Origin: Paracoccaceae bacterium
GTDB taxonomy: Bacteria > Pseudomonadota > Alphaproteobacteria > Rhodobacterales > Rhodobacteraceae
NCBI GenBank assembly: GCA_009920815.1
Contig: RFZH01000056.1
Location: 1-12,091, forward strand
Reading direction: 5' to 3'
DNA: 12,091 nucleotides
Position numbers and translations under genes: made by a program. Shown one piece after another: positions 1 to 6,448 of the stretch (position 1 is the first letter of the stretch; the number at the start of each line of letters is the position of its first letter). Below the pieces are notes generated by a model, which was not told the DNA's origin, did no database searches, and worked only from the letters and a program-made list of their open reading frames with translations.

Positions 1-2327
1 CCAGCCGAACGACGTGCAACGCCCTCGGTCACGATACAGCCCGCAACTTTGCCGATGTTGGACACCTTGAACACTTCTTTGATCTCGGCGTAACCGATAA
101 AGTTTTCGCGGATTTCGGCAGACAACAAACCGCTTGCCGCCGCTTTGATGTCGTCGACAAGATCGTAGATGACCGAATAATACCGGATCTCAACGCCTTT
201 TTGGTTCGCAGAATTCCGCGCAGATGCGTTCGCGCGCACGTTAAATCCAACGATCGGAGCGCCAGATGCCTCGGCCAAGCCAACGTCTGTGTCTGTAATC
301 GCACCGACGCCGTAATGCAGCACGCGCACACGCACTTCATCGTTGCCGATCTTGTCCATTGCTTGCACGATTGCTTCCGCCGAACCTTGAACGTCGGCTT
401 TTACGATAACGGGCAATTCGGATACATTCGCATCTTCTTTTGCTTTGGCCATCAACTGTTCCAAAGTGGTCGAAGCACCTGCAGCGGCGCGTTTTTCTTT
501 GGCCAGGTTTTCGCGATAACTAGCGATTTCGCGTGCTTGCGCTTCGGTGTCGACAACGTTCAAAACGTCGCCCGCCTCTGGTGTGCCGTTCAGACCCAGA
601 ACCTCAACGGGAACCGATGGACCCGCTTCGTCAACGCGATTGCCTTGGTCATCGACCAATGCGCGCACCTTACCCCATTGTTCGCCAACGACAAAAATGT
701 CACCTTTGCGCAATGTACCTTTTTGAACCAAAACGGTTGCAACTGGGCCACGGCCCACGTCCAATTGCGCTTCGATAACAGCACCTTGTGCAGCGCGGTC
801 TGGGTTTGCTTTCAACTCTAGAATTTCAGCTTGCAATGCAATCGCTTCTAAAAGGTTGTCCAAACCTTGGCCGGTAATAGCAGACACTTCAACGTCTTGC
901 ACGTCACCAGACATTTGTTCGACGACCACTTCATGTTGAAGCAATGCCGTACGCACACGCATCGGATCAGCAGTCGGCTTGTCGATTTTATTGATCGCGA
1001 CGATCATTGGCACTTTGGCCGCTTTGGCATGATTGATCGCTTCGACCGTTTGTGGCATCACCGCGTCATCTGCCGCAACAACCAAAACAACGATGTCCGT
1101 GACCTGTGCACCGCGTGAACGCATGGATGTAAAGGCCGCGTGACCAGGTGTATCCAAGAATGATAGCACAGCGCCATCTTTTGTTGTGACCTGATAGGCA
1201 CCGATATGCTGCGTGATGCCACCCGCTTCGCCGGCAACAACCTTGGCGTTACGGATTGCGTCCAACAGCGATGTCTTACCATGGTCAACGTGACCCATGA
1301 TGGTGATCACTGGCGGACGTGGCTTTAGATCTGCTTCGTCGTCTTGGGTTTCGTTGATCACGTCTTCGACGTCGGCATCAGACACGCGAACGATCTTGTG
1401 ACCGAATTCTTCTATGATCAATTCGGCTGTATCGGCATCAATCGATTGGTTTTGCGTGACCATCATGCCCATTTTCATAAGCGCCTTGACGACCTCGGCG
1501 ACACGTTCCGCCATACGGTTTGCCAATTCTGACACAACGATGCTTTCAGGGACCTGAACGTCACGAACAATTTTCTCACGTTCACCTTGTTGACCCATAG
1601 CTTTTTGACGCGCACGCTCTTGCTTGCGTTTCATCGCTGCCATCGATTTTTGACGGCCGCCTTCGCTGCCATCTAGGGCTTGGCTCAGGGTTAGTTTACC
1701 CGCACGACGTCCGCCATCATTGCCCCGTGCTTTATTGGCACCACCACGATTGCGGTCGTTATCTTCTTCGCGTTCGCGTTTACGCGACACAGGAGCAGCA
1801 GGCGCAGATTTAGGCGCGCGCGTTTCGTTGGTTTCCTGTTTCGCAGTCGGCTGAGTACCAACCAGAGCTTCTGCCGCTTTTGCTTTGGCCTTCAGATCTT
1901 CCTCGGCCTTGCGCGCAGCTTCTTCCTCTTCGGCTTTACGACGCGCAAGTTCTTCGATTTCGCGCTGTTCGCGTTCTTTCGCTTCTTGTTCTGCACGGCG
2001 ACGTTCGCGTTCTTCTTCGCGGGCTTTCTCTTCGGCGGCGCGTGTTGCGGTTTCTTCGGCTTCGCGCGCTTTTGCAGCCTGCAACGCTCTTAGGCGGCGT
2101 TCCATCTCCGAATCGGTGATGCCTGCTGGCCGTTTACTTGCATCGGATGAAGATTGCGAAGTCGATGTCGCTGGCTTTGCTGCACTAGGCTTAGCAACAG
2201 CAAACCGTTTTTTTGTTTTCGTCTCAACTACAACATTGTTTGAACGTCCATGGCTGAAGCTTTGCTTTACGCTGCCGCCACGTGGTCCACGAACACCCAA
2301 TGTTTTTTTGCCGTCACTATCGCTCAT
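1..2327 (-). CDS. infB: Translation initiation factor IF-2 (3'-truncated by window edge)
   Basis: This GTPase brings fMet-tRNA to the 30S subunit and promotes subunit joining. The reading frame is open from ATG 2327 to the left edge (775 full codons), so only the last part of the C-terminal fMet-tRNA-binding domain is missing. Residues 10-35 carry the alphaproteobacterial N-terminal segment with KQSFSHGR. About residues 72-155 form a Glu/Lys/Arg/Ala-rich, probably coiled-coil linker, followed by a basic Gly/Arg-rich stretch. The G domain is complete: GHVDHGKT at 345-352, a GGITQHIGA switch, DTPGH at 392-396, NKID at 446-449 and a VSAITG G5 motif. The start directly abuts the ylxR stop codon (TAG then ATG), and a purine-rich AAGGAA lies about 12 nt upstream. 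It is the last gene of the rimP operon visible here. Confidence 0.97.
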   Translation of the reverse strand, partial: MSDSDGKKTLGVRGPRGGSVKQSFSHGRSNNVVVETKTKKRFAVAKPSAAKPATSTSQSSSDASKRPAGITDSEMERRLRALQAAKAREAEETATRAAEEKAREEERERRRAEQEAKEREQREIEELARRKAEEEEAARKAEEDLKAKAKAAEALVGTQPTAKQETNETRAPKSAPAAPVSRKREREEDNDRNRGGANKARGNDGGRRAGKLTLSQALDGSEGGRQKSMAAMKRKQERARQKAMGQQGEREKIVRDVQVPESIVVSELANRMAERVAEVVKALMKMGMMVTQNQSIDADTAELIIEEFGHKIVRVSDADVEDVINETQDDEADLKPRPPVITIMGHVDHGKTSLLDAIRNAKVVAGEAGGITQHIGAYQVTTKDGAVLSFLDTPGHAAFTSMRSRGAQVTDIVVLVVAADDAVMPQTVEAINHAKAAKVPMIVAINKIDKPTADPMRVRTALLQHEVVVEQMSGDVQDVEVSAITGQGLDNLLEAIALQAEILELKANPDRAAQGAVIEAQLDVGRGPVATVLVQKGTLRKGDIFVVGEQWGKVRALVDDQGNRVDEAGPSVPVEVLGLNGTPEAGDVLNVVDTEAQAREIASYRENLAKEKRAAAGASTTLEQLMAKAKEDANVSELPVIVKADVQGSAEAIVQAMDKIGNDEVRVRVLHYGVGAITDTDVGLAEASGAPIVGFNVRANASARNSANQKGVEIRYYSVIYDLVDDIKAAASGLLSAEIRENFIGYAEIKEVFKVSNIGKVAGCIVTEGVARRSA

Positions 2328-2957
2328 CTAGCTGTCTTTTCCTTTCCGACGGTTCACTTTACCGCCGTCAGTTATGCGCAAACCTTTTAATCTCTGCGCC
2401 TCATCTACTACACGTTGCGTCAAACCACCAGACGCAAGCGCGCAATGAATTGTTGTTTCTCGTCCAAAGGCCGCGCCCAATTCATTTGCGGTCAACCACC
2501 CAATGAATGATCCACCGTACGGCGTGCTTAACTTGGACTTGCCCCGCTCAGATCCATCTGATGCTTGAATCAGGACTTGCGCTGCTTCTTTTTGAAGCCA
2601 ATCTTTGACCTTTTCATAGCCAGAGACAGCATGCCCTGATTTGCGTGCCAATGAAATCAGATCAACCAAACGCCGCGCGATTTGTTTTTCGACCTCATCG
2701 ATCAGATTTTCTGGAACCTGAACAGGCTGTTTAAAGCTACGTGCAAATAACCCATTTTTGACCGCTTTTTCAAGTGCGCTGCGTTCTGCAGACACCCAAA
2801 CGCCCCGACCCGGCAATTTTTCCATCACATCAGGAAAAACGGTTGAATCGGGTGACGCAACAAATCGGATCAGGCCAAGCTTGGGCTGAACCTCGCCAGT
2901 CGCAATACATTTGCGTTCTGGGTCGTCGATCTTTTTATGTGCGCCACCGCGTGTCAT
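2328..2957 (-). CDS. ylxR: YlxR/RnpM-type RNA-binding protein with L7Ae-like C-terminal domain
   Basis: A 209-residue protein of the DUF448 (YlxR) family. Residues about 12-85 are the YlxR domain, with CIATGE near 17-22 and the signature PGRGVWV at 49-55, a variant of the usual GRGAY/W motif. Residues about 90-190 resemble an L7Ae/L30e-like fold (LISLARKSGHAVSGYEKVKDWL region), so this is the two-domain form typical of alphaproteobacteria; Gram-positive YlxR is only about 90 residues. The tail is basic (NRRKGKDS). Gram-positive YlxR has been linked to RNase P modulation and to transcription effects; the role of the long form is less clear. The position between nusA (18 bp gap) and infB (0 bp gap) is the conserved location of this family and supports an RNA-binding role in translation or transcription. 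Confidence 0.9.
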   Translation of the reverse strand: MTRGGAHKKIDDPERKCIATGEVQPKLGLIRFVASPDSTVFPDVMEKLPGRGVWVSAERSALEKAVKNGLFARSFKQPVQVPENLIDEVEKQIARRLVDLISLARKSGHAVSGYEKVKDWLQKEAAQVLIQASDGSERGKSKLSTPYGGSFIGWLTANELGAAFGRETTIHCALASGGLTQRVVDEAQRLKGLRITDGGKVNRRKGKDS

Positions 2958-2975
2958 TTATAAGTGTGCCTTTGC

Positions 2976-4580
2976 TTATTCTGCGTCGTCTTCGTCTGCC
3001 GCAGCCGAGTCGCCGATCAGATCTTCTGGATCGACCCAACCCAACGCGACGCGTGCGGTCATGATCAAATCTTGCGCTTCTTCTAGGCTCACATCGAACG
3101 CCTCTAGCAAACCGTCGTCTTTGACGCGCTCGCCGCCAACGGTGGTCCAACCGCCAGCCAATTCCCAATCCGCACAGGTTGCGAAATCTTCTAGCGTTTT
3201 GATTCCGTCTTCTGCCAAAGCTTGGATCATTTGCGGTGAAAGACCTTCAAAGTTCATCAAGCTTGCCTCGACGCCCAATTCCTCGGCCCGTTCAATTGCC
3301 TTGCGATTTTGTTCTTCTAGATATTCGCGCGCACGTGTCTGAAGCTCTTCTGCCGTGCTTTCATCAACACCATCGATGACCAATAGTTCATCAACCTCGA
3401 CATAAGCGACCTCTTCCAGATTGGTAAATCCTTCGGACACCAAAAGCTGTGCAAAGAATTCATCCAGATCCAAAGTTTCCATGAACAATTTAGTGCGTTC
3501 TTCGAATTCTTTCTGACGACGTGCTGATTCTTCTGCTTCGGTCATGATATCAATATCTAGACCTGTCAGCTGGCTTGCCAAACGGACGTTTTGACCGCGA
3601 CGACCAATTGCCAAAGACAGCTGCTCTTCTGGGACAACAACTTCGATTTTGCCGGCTTCTTCATCCAACACAACTTTGGTGACTTGTGCAGGTTGCAACG
3701 AATTCACCAAGAACGTTGGCTGATCTTCGTTCCAAGGAATGATGTCAATCTTTTCGCCTTGCAATTCATTGACCACAGCCTGAACGCGGCTGCCGCGCAT
3801 ACCGACACAGGCGCCGACAGGATCCAATGAACTGTCATTGGTGAAAACTGCAATTTTTGCGCGTGAACCGGGATCACGGGCGACTGATTTAATTTCAATC
3901 ACGCCTTCATAGATCTCTGGAACTTCCATCTTGAACAGCTCGGCCATGAATTCAGGCGCAGTCCGTGAAAGGAAAATTTGAGGGCCGCGCATTTCACGGC
4001 GAACATCTTTGATGTAACAGCGAACACGATCACCTGGGCGATAGCTTTCACGGCCAATTTTTTCGTTACGACGCAAGATGGCTTCGCCGCGGCCCACATC
4101 AACAATAACGTTGCCGTATTCTTCGCGCTTGACGGTGCCATTGATAATGGTGCCTGCGCGGTCTTTGAATTCTTCGAATTGGCGATCACGCTCAGCTTCG
4201 CGCACCTTTTGCAAAATGACTTGCTTGGCCGATTGTGCGGCAATCCGGCCCAATTCTACTGGTGGGATTTCTTCGACATATTGATCACCGACCACCGGGT
4301 TTGCCATATACTGTTTGGCCTGATCGACGGTCATTTCCGCTTGGTAGTTTTCCAAATCAGCCTCTTCGACAACCGTGCGCACGCGGGTAAATGACGCGCG
4401 GCCGGTTTTACGGTCGATGGAAACACGAATGTCCATTTCCGCGCCATAACGTGATTTCGCCGCGCGGGCCAAGCTTTCTTCCATCGCGGATACGACCAAC
4501 GCTGGGTCGATCATTTTTTCACGTGCGACGGCTTCGGCGGTTTGCAAAAGCTCTAGCTGGTTTGCAGAAGTGATTGCCAT
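2976..4580 (-). CDS. nusA: Transcription termination/antitermination factor NusA
   Basis: NusA binds RNA polymerase and nascent RNA, and controls pausing, intrinsic termination and rRNA antitermination. The protein has 534 residues. An N-terminal polymerase-binding domain (about 1-130) is followed by an S1 domain (about 143-207, INGTVKREEYGNVIVDVG region). Two KH domains follow: KH1 with GMRGSR at 260-265, and KH2 with GRRGQN at 326-331. After a charged linker there are two helix-hairpin-helix/acidic repeats (about 368-515) like the AR1/AR2 repeats of proteobacterial NusA, then an acidic tail ending DEDDAE. The ATG is 2 bp after the rimP stop, and the 3' end of rimP supplies the ribosome-binding purines (AGAGGAG). 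It is transcribed with rimP, ylxR and infB. Confidence 0.98.
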   Translation of the reverse strand: MAITSANQLELLQTAEAVAREKMIDPALVVSAMEESLARAAKSRYGAEMDIRVSIDRKTGRASFTRVRTVVEEADLENYQAEMTVDQAKQYMANPVVGDQYVEEIPPVELGRIAAQSAKQVILQKVREAERDRQFEEFKDRAGTIINGTVKREEYGNVIVDVGRGEAILRRNEKIGRESYRPGDRVRCYIKDVRREMRGPQIFLSRTAPEFMAELFKMEVPEIYEGVIEIKSVARDPGSRAKIAVFTNDSSLDPVGACVGMRGSRVQAVVNELQGEKIDIIPWNEDQPTFLVNSLQPAQVTKVVLDEEAGKIEVVVPEEQLSLAIGRRGQNVRLASQLTGLDIDIMTEAEESARRQKEFEERTKLFMETLDLDEFFAQLLVSEGFTNLEEVAYVEVDELLVIDGVDESTAEELQTRAREYLEEQNRKAIERAEELGVEASLMNFEGLSPQMIQALAEDGIKTLEDFATCADWELAGGWTTVGGERVKDDGLLEAFDVSLEEAQDLIMTARVALGWVDPEDLIGDSAAADEDDAE

Positions 4581-4582
4581 GG

Positions 4583-5164
4583 TTACTCCTCTTCGGACTC
4601 TGCGGACTCTTCGGTCTCGATGTCGTCAAATTGCTCTTCGTTGATGTTTTGCGCCGCTTTGCGTTGGCGCAGCATTTCTTTGATTAGATCGTCGGTCAGA
4701 ACCAGCTTGGCATCTGACAGCCAATCAAACTCTAGACCAATCGTGCCTTCCTCGACGTTGATCAGAACTTCGGTTCCTTCTACGCCAGCCAATTCCCCTT
4801 TGAACCGCCGACGTCCGTCAATCATGTCATGGGTTTCAAGCTTTGCTTCATACCCTTCGAACATTTCGAAATCTTTCAACCGCGTCAGCGGGCGATCAAT
4901 ACCTGGGCTAGATACTTCTAGGTTATAGGCGTCAGAAATTGGATCTTCGACATCCAACACCGCGCTGACCGCGTTTGAGATATCTGCACAATCATCAACC
5001 TCAATCCCGCCTTGGGGTTTGTCGGCCATGATTTGCAAGGTTTTCATTTCGCCACCCATTATACGGATACGCACCAGTTCAAATCCCATATCCTCGATGA
5101 CTGGGGTGATGATCTGGGCCACGCGTTCATCCATGGCGGTTTTTGCAATCAAACTATTTGTCAT
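4583..5164 (-). CDS. rimP: Ribosome maturation factor RimP
   Basis: RimP assists late maturation of the 30S subunit. I chose ATG 5164, giving 193 residues that start MTNSLIAKTAMDERV. The frame is open to an upstream ATG at 5260, but those extra 32 codons cross a terminator-like hairpin and encode an Arg/Pro-rich stretch unlike the family. Domains: N-terminal alpha/beta domain (about 12-95) with the characteristic VSSPGIDRPL at 84-93, then an SH3-like C-terminal domain (about 98-165), then a Glu-rich acidic tail ending ESEEE. GGAAGA directly precedes the ATG and may act as a short-spaced ribosome-binding site; it sits only a few bases after the U-tract of the upstream terminator. It is the first gene of the operon, as in most proteobacteria. 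Confidence 0.95.
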   Translation of the reverse strand: MTNSLIAKTAMDERVAQIITPVIEDMGFELVRIRIMGGEMKTLQIMADKPQGGIEVDDCADISNAVSAVLDVEDPISDAYNLEVSSPGIDRPLTRLKDFEMFEGYEAKLETHDMIDGRRRFKGELAGVEGTEVLINVEEGTIGLEFDWLSDAKLVLTDDLIKEMLRQRKAAQNINEEQFDDIETEESAESEEE

Positions 5165-5176
5165 TCTTCCAAACAC

Positions 5177-5200
5177 AAAAAAACGGGCGCGCGGCCCGTT
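5177..5200 (-). terminator. Intrinsic terminator in the rimP leader (candidate attenuator)
   Basis: On the minus strand, AACGGGC (5200-5194) pairs perfectly with GCCCGTT (5188-5182) around a CGCGC loop, and the T run continues to 5177: a 7-bp GC-rich stem and seven consecutive T. This is a strong Rho-independent terminator. No gene lies upstream on this strand before the divergent pyrB, so it cannot end a normal upstream CDS. It sits 12 bp before the rimP ATG. The simplest reading is premature termination (attenuation) of the rimP-nusA-ylxR-infB transcript; a short independent RNA is the alternative. Confidence 0.75.
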
Positions 5201-5213
5201 GCTCTTTCTCGGT

Positions 5214-5235
5214 GGAGCGTCGTTGCCAACGCACC
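5214..5235 (-). promoter_or_regulatory. GNRA-capped hairpin in the rimP leader
   Basis: Read on the minus strand, GGTGCGTTG (5235-5227) pairs with CGACGCTCC (5222-5214) around a GCAA tetraloop. The stem has two G-C pairs, one U-U mismatch, then six pairs including one U-G wobble. It would lie at the very 5' end of the RNA made from the candidate promoter at 5248-5276, followed by a purine-rich linker (GAGAAAGAGC) and the terminator hairpin. It could stabilise the 5' end, bind a protein, or compete with terminator folding. The function is inferred; the pairing is visible. Confidence 0.45.
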
Positions 5236-5247
5236 GCTGTTGAGGGG

Positions 5248-5276
5248 CGTATACGCGCATTTATCTGAGTCTGCAA
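5248..5276 (-). promoter_or_regulatory. Candidate sigma-70-type promoter for the rimP operon
   Basis: On the minus strand, TTGCAG (5276-5271) and TATACG (5253-5248) are separated by the optimal 17 bp. The -10 hexamer lies within a perfect 10-bp palindrome, GCGTATACGC (5247-5256). A start near 5241 would give a leader of about 75 nt containing the hairpin and the terminator. The -35 matches consensus at only three of six positions, so the call rests on the -10, the spacing and the downstream leader structure. Confidence 0.45.
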
Positions 5277-5322
5277 CCCCTCGCATTTTTAGGGAAGATT
5301 TGGGATAATTGCATCGAAACCC

Positions 5323-5351
5323 TTGTGCGCGTGGGCCAGTATCTTTATGAC
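5323..5351 (+). promoter_or_regulatory. Weak candidate promoter for pyrB
   Basis: TTGTGC (5323-5328) and TATGAC (5346-5351) with 17 bp spacing would start RNA about 20 nt before the pyrB ATG. Both boxes are weak. A GATAAT at 5304-5309 is an alternative -10, but it lacks a convincing -35. A promoter must lie between 5165 and 5377 because pyrB is the first plus-strand gene; its exact place is uncertain. I see no leader peptide or terminator ahead of pyrB on this strand. Confidence 0.25.
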
Positions 5352-5377
5352 CATCCCAAATAAAGCGAGGGCTATCA

Positions 5378-6328
5378 ATGAGCTTTACCGACCGACACCT
5401 TTTGGGCATCGAACCGCTTCGGCCAGAGGCAATCACCGAAATCTTGGATCTGGCGAATACCTATGTAAAGTTTAACAGACAATCTAACAAACGATCCAAT
5501 GCGTTGGCGGGGCTGACACAGATCAACATGTTTTTTGAAAACTCTACCCGCACGCAGGCCAGTTTCGAATTGGCAGGTAAACGGTTGGGCGCGGATGTCA
5601 TGAATATGTCGATGCAGGCCAGTTCGATCAAAAAGGGTGAAACCTTGATTGACACCGCGTTGACCCTGAACGCGATGCACCCTGATTTGTTGGTTGTCCG
5701 CCACCCCCATTCGGGGGCGGTGGATTTGCTGGCGCAAAAGGTCAACTGTTCCGTTCTTAACGCAGGCGATGGTAAACACGAACACCCGACCCAAGCCTTG
5801 TTGGATGCCCTGACCATTCGCCGCGCAAAGGGTCGTTTGCATCGCCTGAACATCGCCATTTGCGGTGACATCGCCCACAGCCGTGTCGCCCGATCAAACC
5901 TGATTTTGTTGGGGAAAATGGAAAACCGTGTGCGTCTTGTGGGCCCGCCCACTTTGATGCCCTCACAAATCGATCAATTGGGCGTCGAGGTCTATCATGA
6001 CATGCGCGAAGGGCTGCGCGACGTCGACGTTGTCATGATGCTACGCCTACAAAAAGAACGTATGGACGGCGGGTTTATTCCGTCGGAACGCGAATATTAT
6101 CACCGCTATGGTCTGGACGCAGAGAAATTATCATATGCCAAAGACGACGCAATCGTCATGCACCCCGGTCCGATGAACCGCGGCGTCGAAATCGACGGGG
6201 ATATTGCCGATGACATCAATCGATCCGTGATCCAAGAACAGGTCGAAATGGGGGTCGCTGTCCGAATGGCCGCGATGGATTTACTGGCGCGCAACATGCG
6301 CCGCGCGCGGGGGAATCACGATGTTTAA
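5378..6328 (+). CDS. pyrB: Aspartate carbamoyltransferase catalytic subunit
   Basis: This enzyme condenses carbamoyl phosphate with aspartate to give N-carbamoyl-aspartate, the first committed pyrimidine step. It has 316 residues, normal for a catalytic chain. Active-site motifs are intact: STRT at 56-59, a Lys of the mobile loop at 85/86 (SIKKGET), R108, HPTQ at 136-139, R169 in GDIAHSRVARSN, RLQ at 223-225 and HPGPMNRG at 262-269. The ATG at 5378 has GAGG (5367-5370) at good spacing. No pyrI regulatory-chain gene is nearby. The next gene encodes a dihydroorotase-like protein lacking catalytic residues, which points to the class of ATCase, as in Pseudomonas, that assembles with an inactive PyrC' partner. 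That quaternary structure is inferred. Confidence 0.97.
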   Translation: MSFTDRHLLGIEPLRPEAITEILDLANTYVKFNRQSNKRSNALAGLTQINMFFENSTRTQASFELAGKRLGADVMNMSMQASSIKKGETLIDTALTLNAMHPDLLVVRHPHSGAVDLLAQKVNCSVLNAGDGKHEHPTQALLDALTIRRAKGRLHRLNIAICGDIAHSRVARSNLILLGKMENRVRLVGPPTLMPSQIDQLGVEVYHDMREGLRDVDVVMMLRLQKERMDGGFIPSEREYYHRYGLDAEKLSYAKDDAIVMHPGPMNRGVEIDGDIADDINRSVIQEQVEMGVAVRMAAMDLLARNMRRARGNHDV

Positions 6329-6365
6329 TGCATCCCAAAACTGCATAAAAAACGGCATCTGCAGC

Positions 6366-6398
6366 ACGTCGGTATTACGTCGGTATTACGTCGGTATT
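6366..6398 (+). repeat. Three perfect tandem copies of an 11-bp unit
   Basis: The unit ACGTCGGTATT occurs three times without a mismatch in the 120-bp gap between pyrB and pyrC'. The last copy runs into an inverted GTCGGT/ACCGAC pair (6390-6407), so any copy could form the 5' arm of a hairpin with the single ACCGAC at 6402-6407. The repeat ends 50 bp before the pyrC' ATG. It may be a slippage-prone spacer or an operator array; nothing shows which. Confidence 0.9.
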
Positions 6399-6407
6399 TG
6401 CACCGAC
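6390..6407 (+). promoter_or_regulatory. Small hairpin at the end of the tandem repeat
   Basis: GTCGGT (6390-6395) pairs perfectly with ACCGAC (6402-6407) around ATTTGC. There is no T run after it, so it is not an intrinsic terminator. In the pyrB-pyrC' transcript it lies about 40 nt before the pyrC' start and could affect RNA stability or relative expression of the two subunits. Functional importance is speculative. Confidence 0.35.
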
Positions 6408-6448
6408 ATTTCCGCCCAACGTCACACCAATCGCATAGGGGCATCGGC

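Noticed and set aside
201..821. A 206-codon open frame on the plus strand opposite infB
   Set aside because: It lies wholly inside the strongly supported infB G-domain and domain II coding region on the other strand, has no recognisable family features, and reflects codon bias of infB.
1885..2331. A 148-codon Ser/Arg/Ala-rich plus-strand frame
   Set aside because: It is the antisense of the Glu/Lys/Arg/Ala-rich linker of IF-2; such repetitive codons leave the opposite strand stop-poor. No ribosome-binding site or family match.
5200..5207. TGCTCTTT, identical to the core of the boxA antitermination signal
   Set aside because: It lies on the plus strand, antisense to the rimP leader, with no rRNA or plus-strand transcript beginning upstream; an 8-mer match can arise by chance.
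5165..5377. A possible tRNA upstream of rimP, as metY in E. coli
   Set aside because: I found no cloverleaf with acceptor, anticodon and T-arm pairing or a GGTTCGANTCC-like segment on either strand; only the two leader hairpins are visible.
5161..5436. A minus-strand frame across the rimP-pyrB gap, and an extended RimP N terminus from 5260
   Set aside because: Both cross the terminator hairpin and promoter candidate, and encode low-complexity Arg/Pro-rich sequence; the extension is not part of known RimP proteins.
5375..5966. Several minus-strand frames of 69-167 codons opposite pyrB
   Set aside because: Shadows of pyrB, whose active-site motifs on the plus strand are complete.
6329..6365. 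A small ATGCA...TGCAT pairing followed by A residues after the pyrB stop
   Set aside because: The stem is 5 bp and AT-rich with a long loop, and the run after it is A, not T, so it is not a plus-strand terminator.
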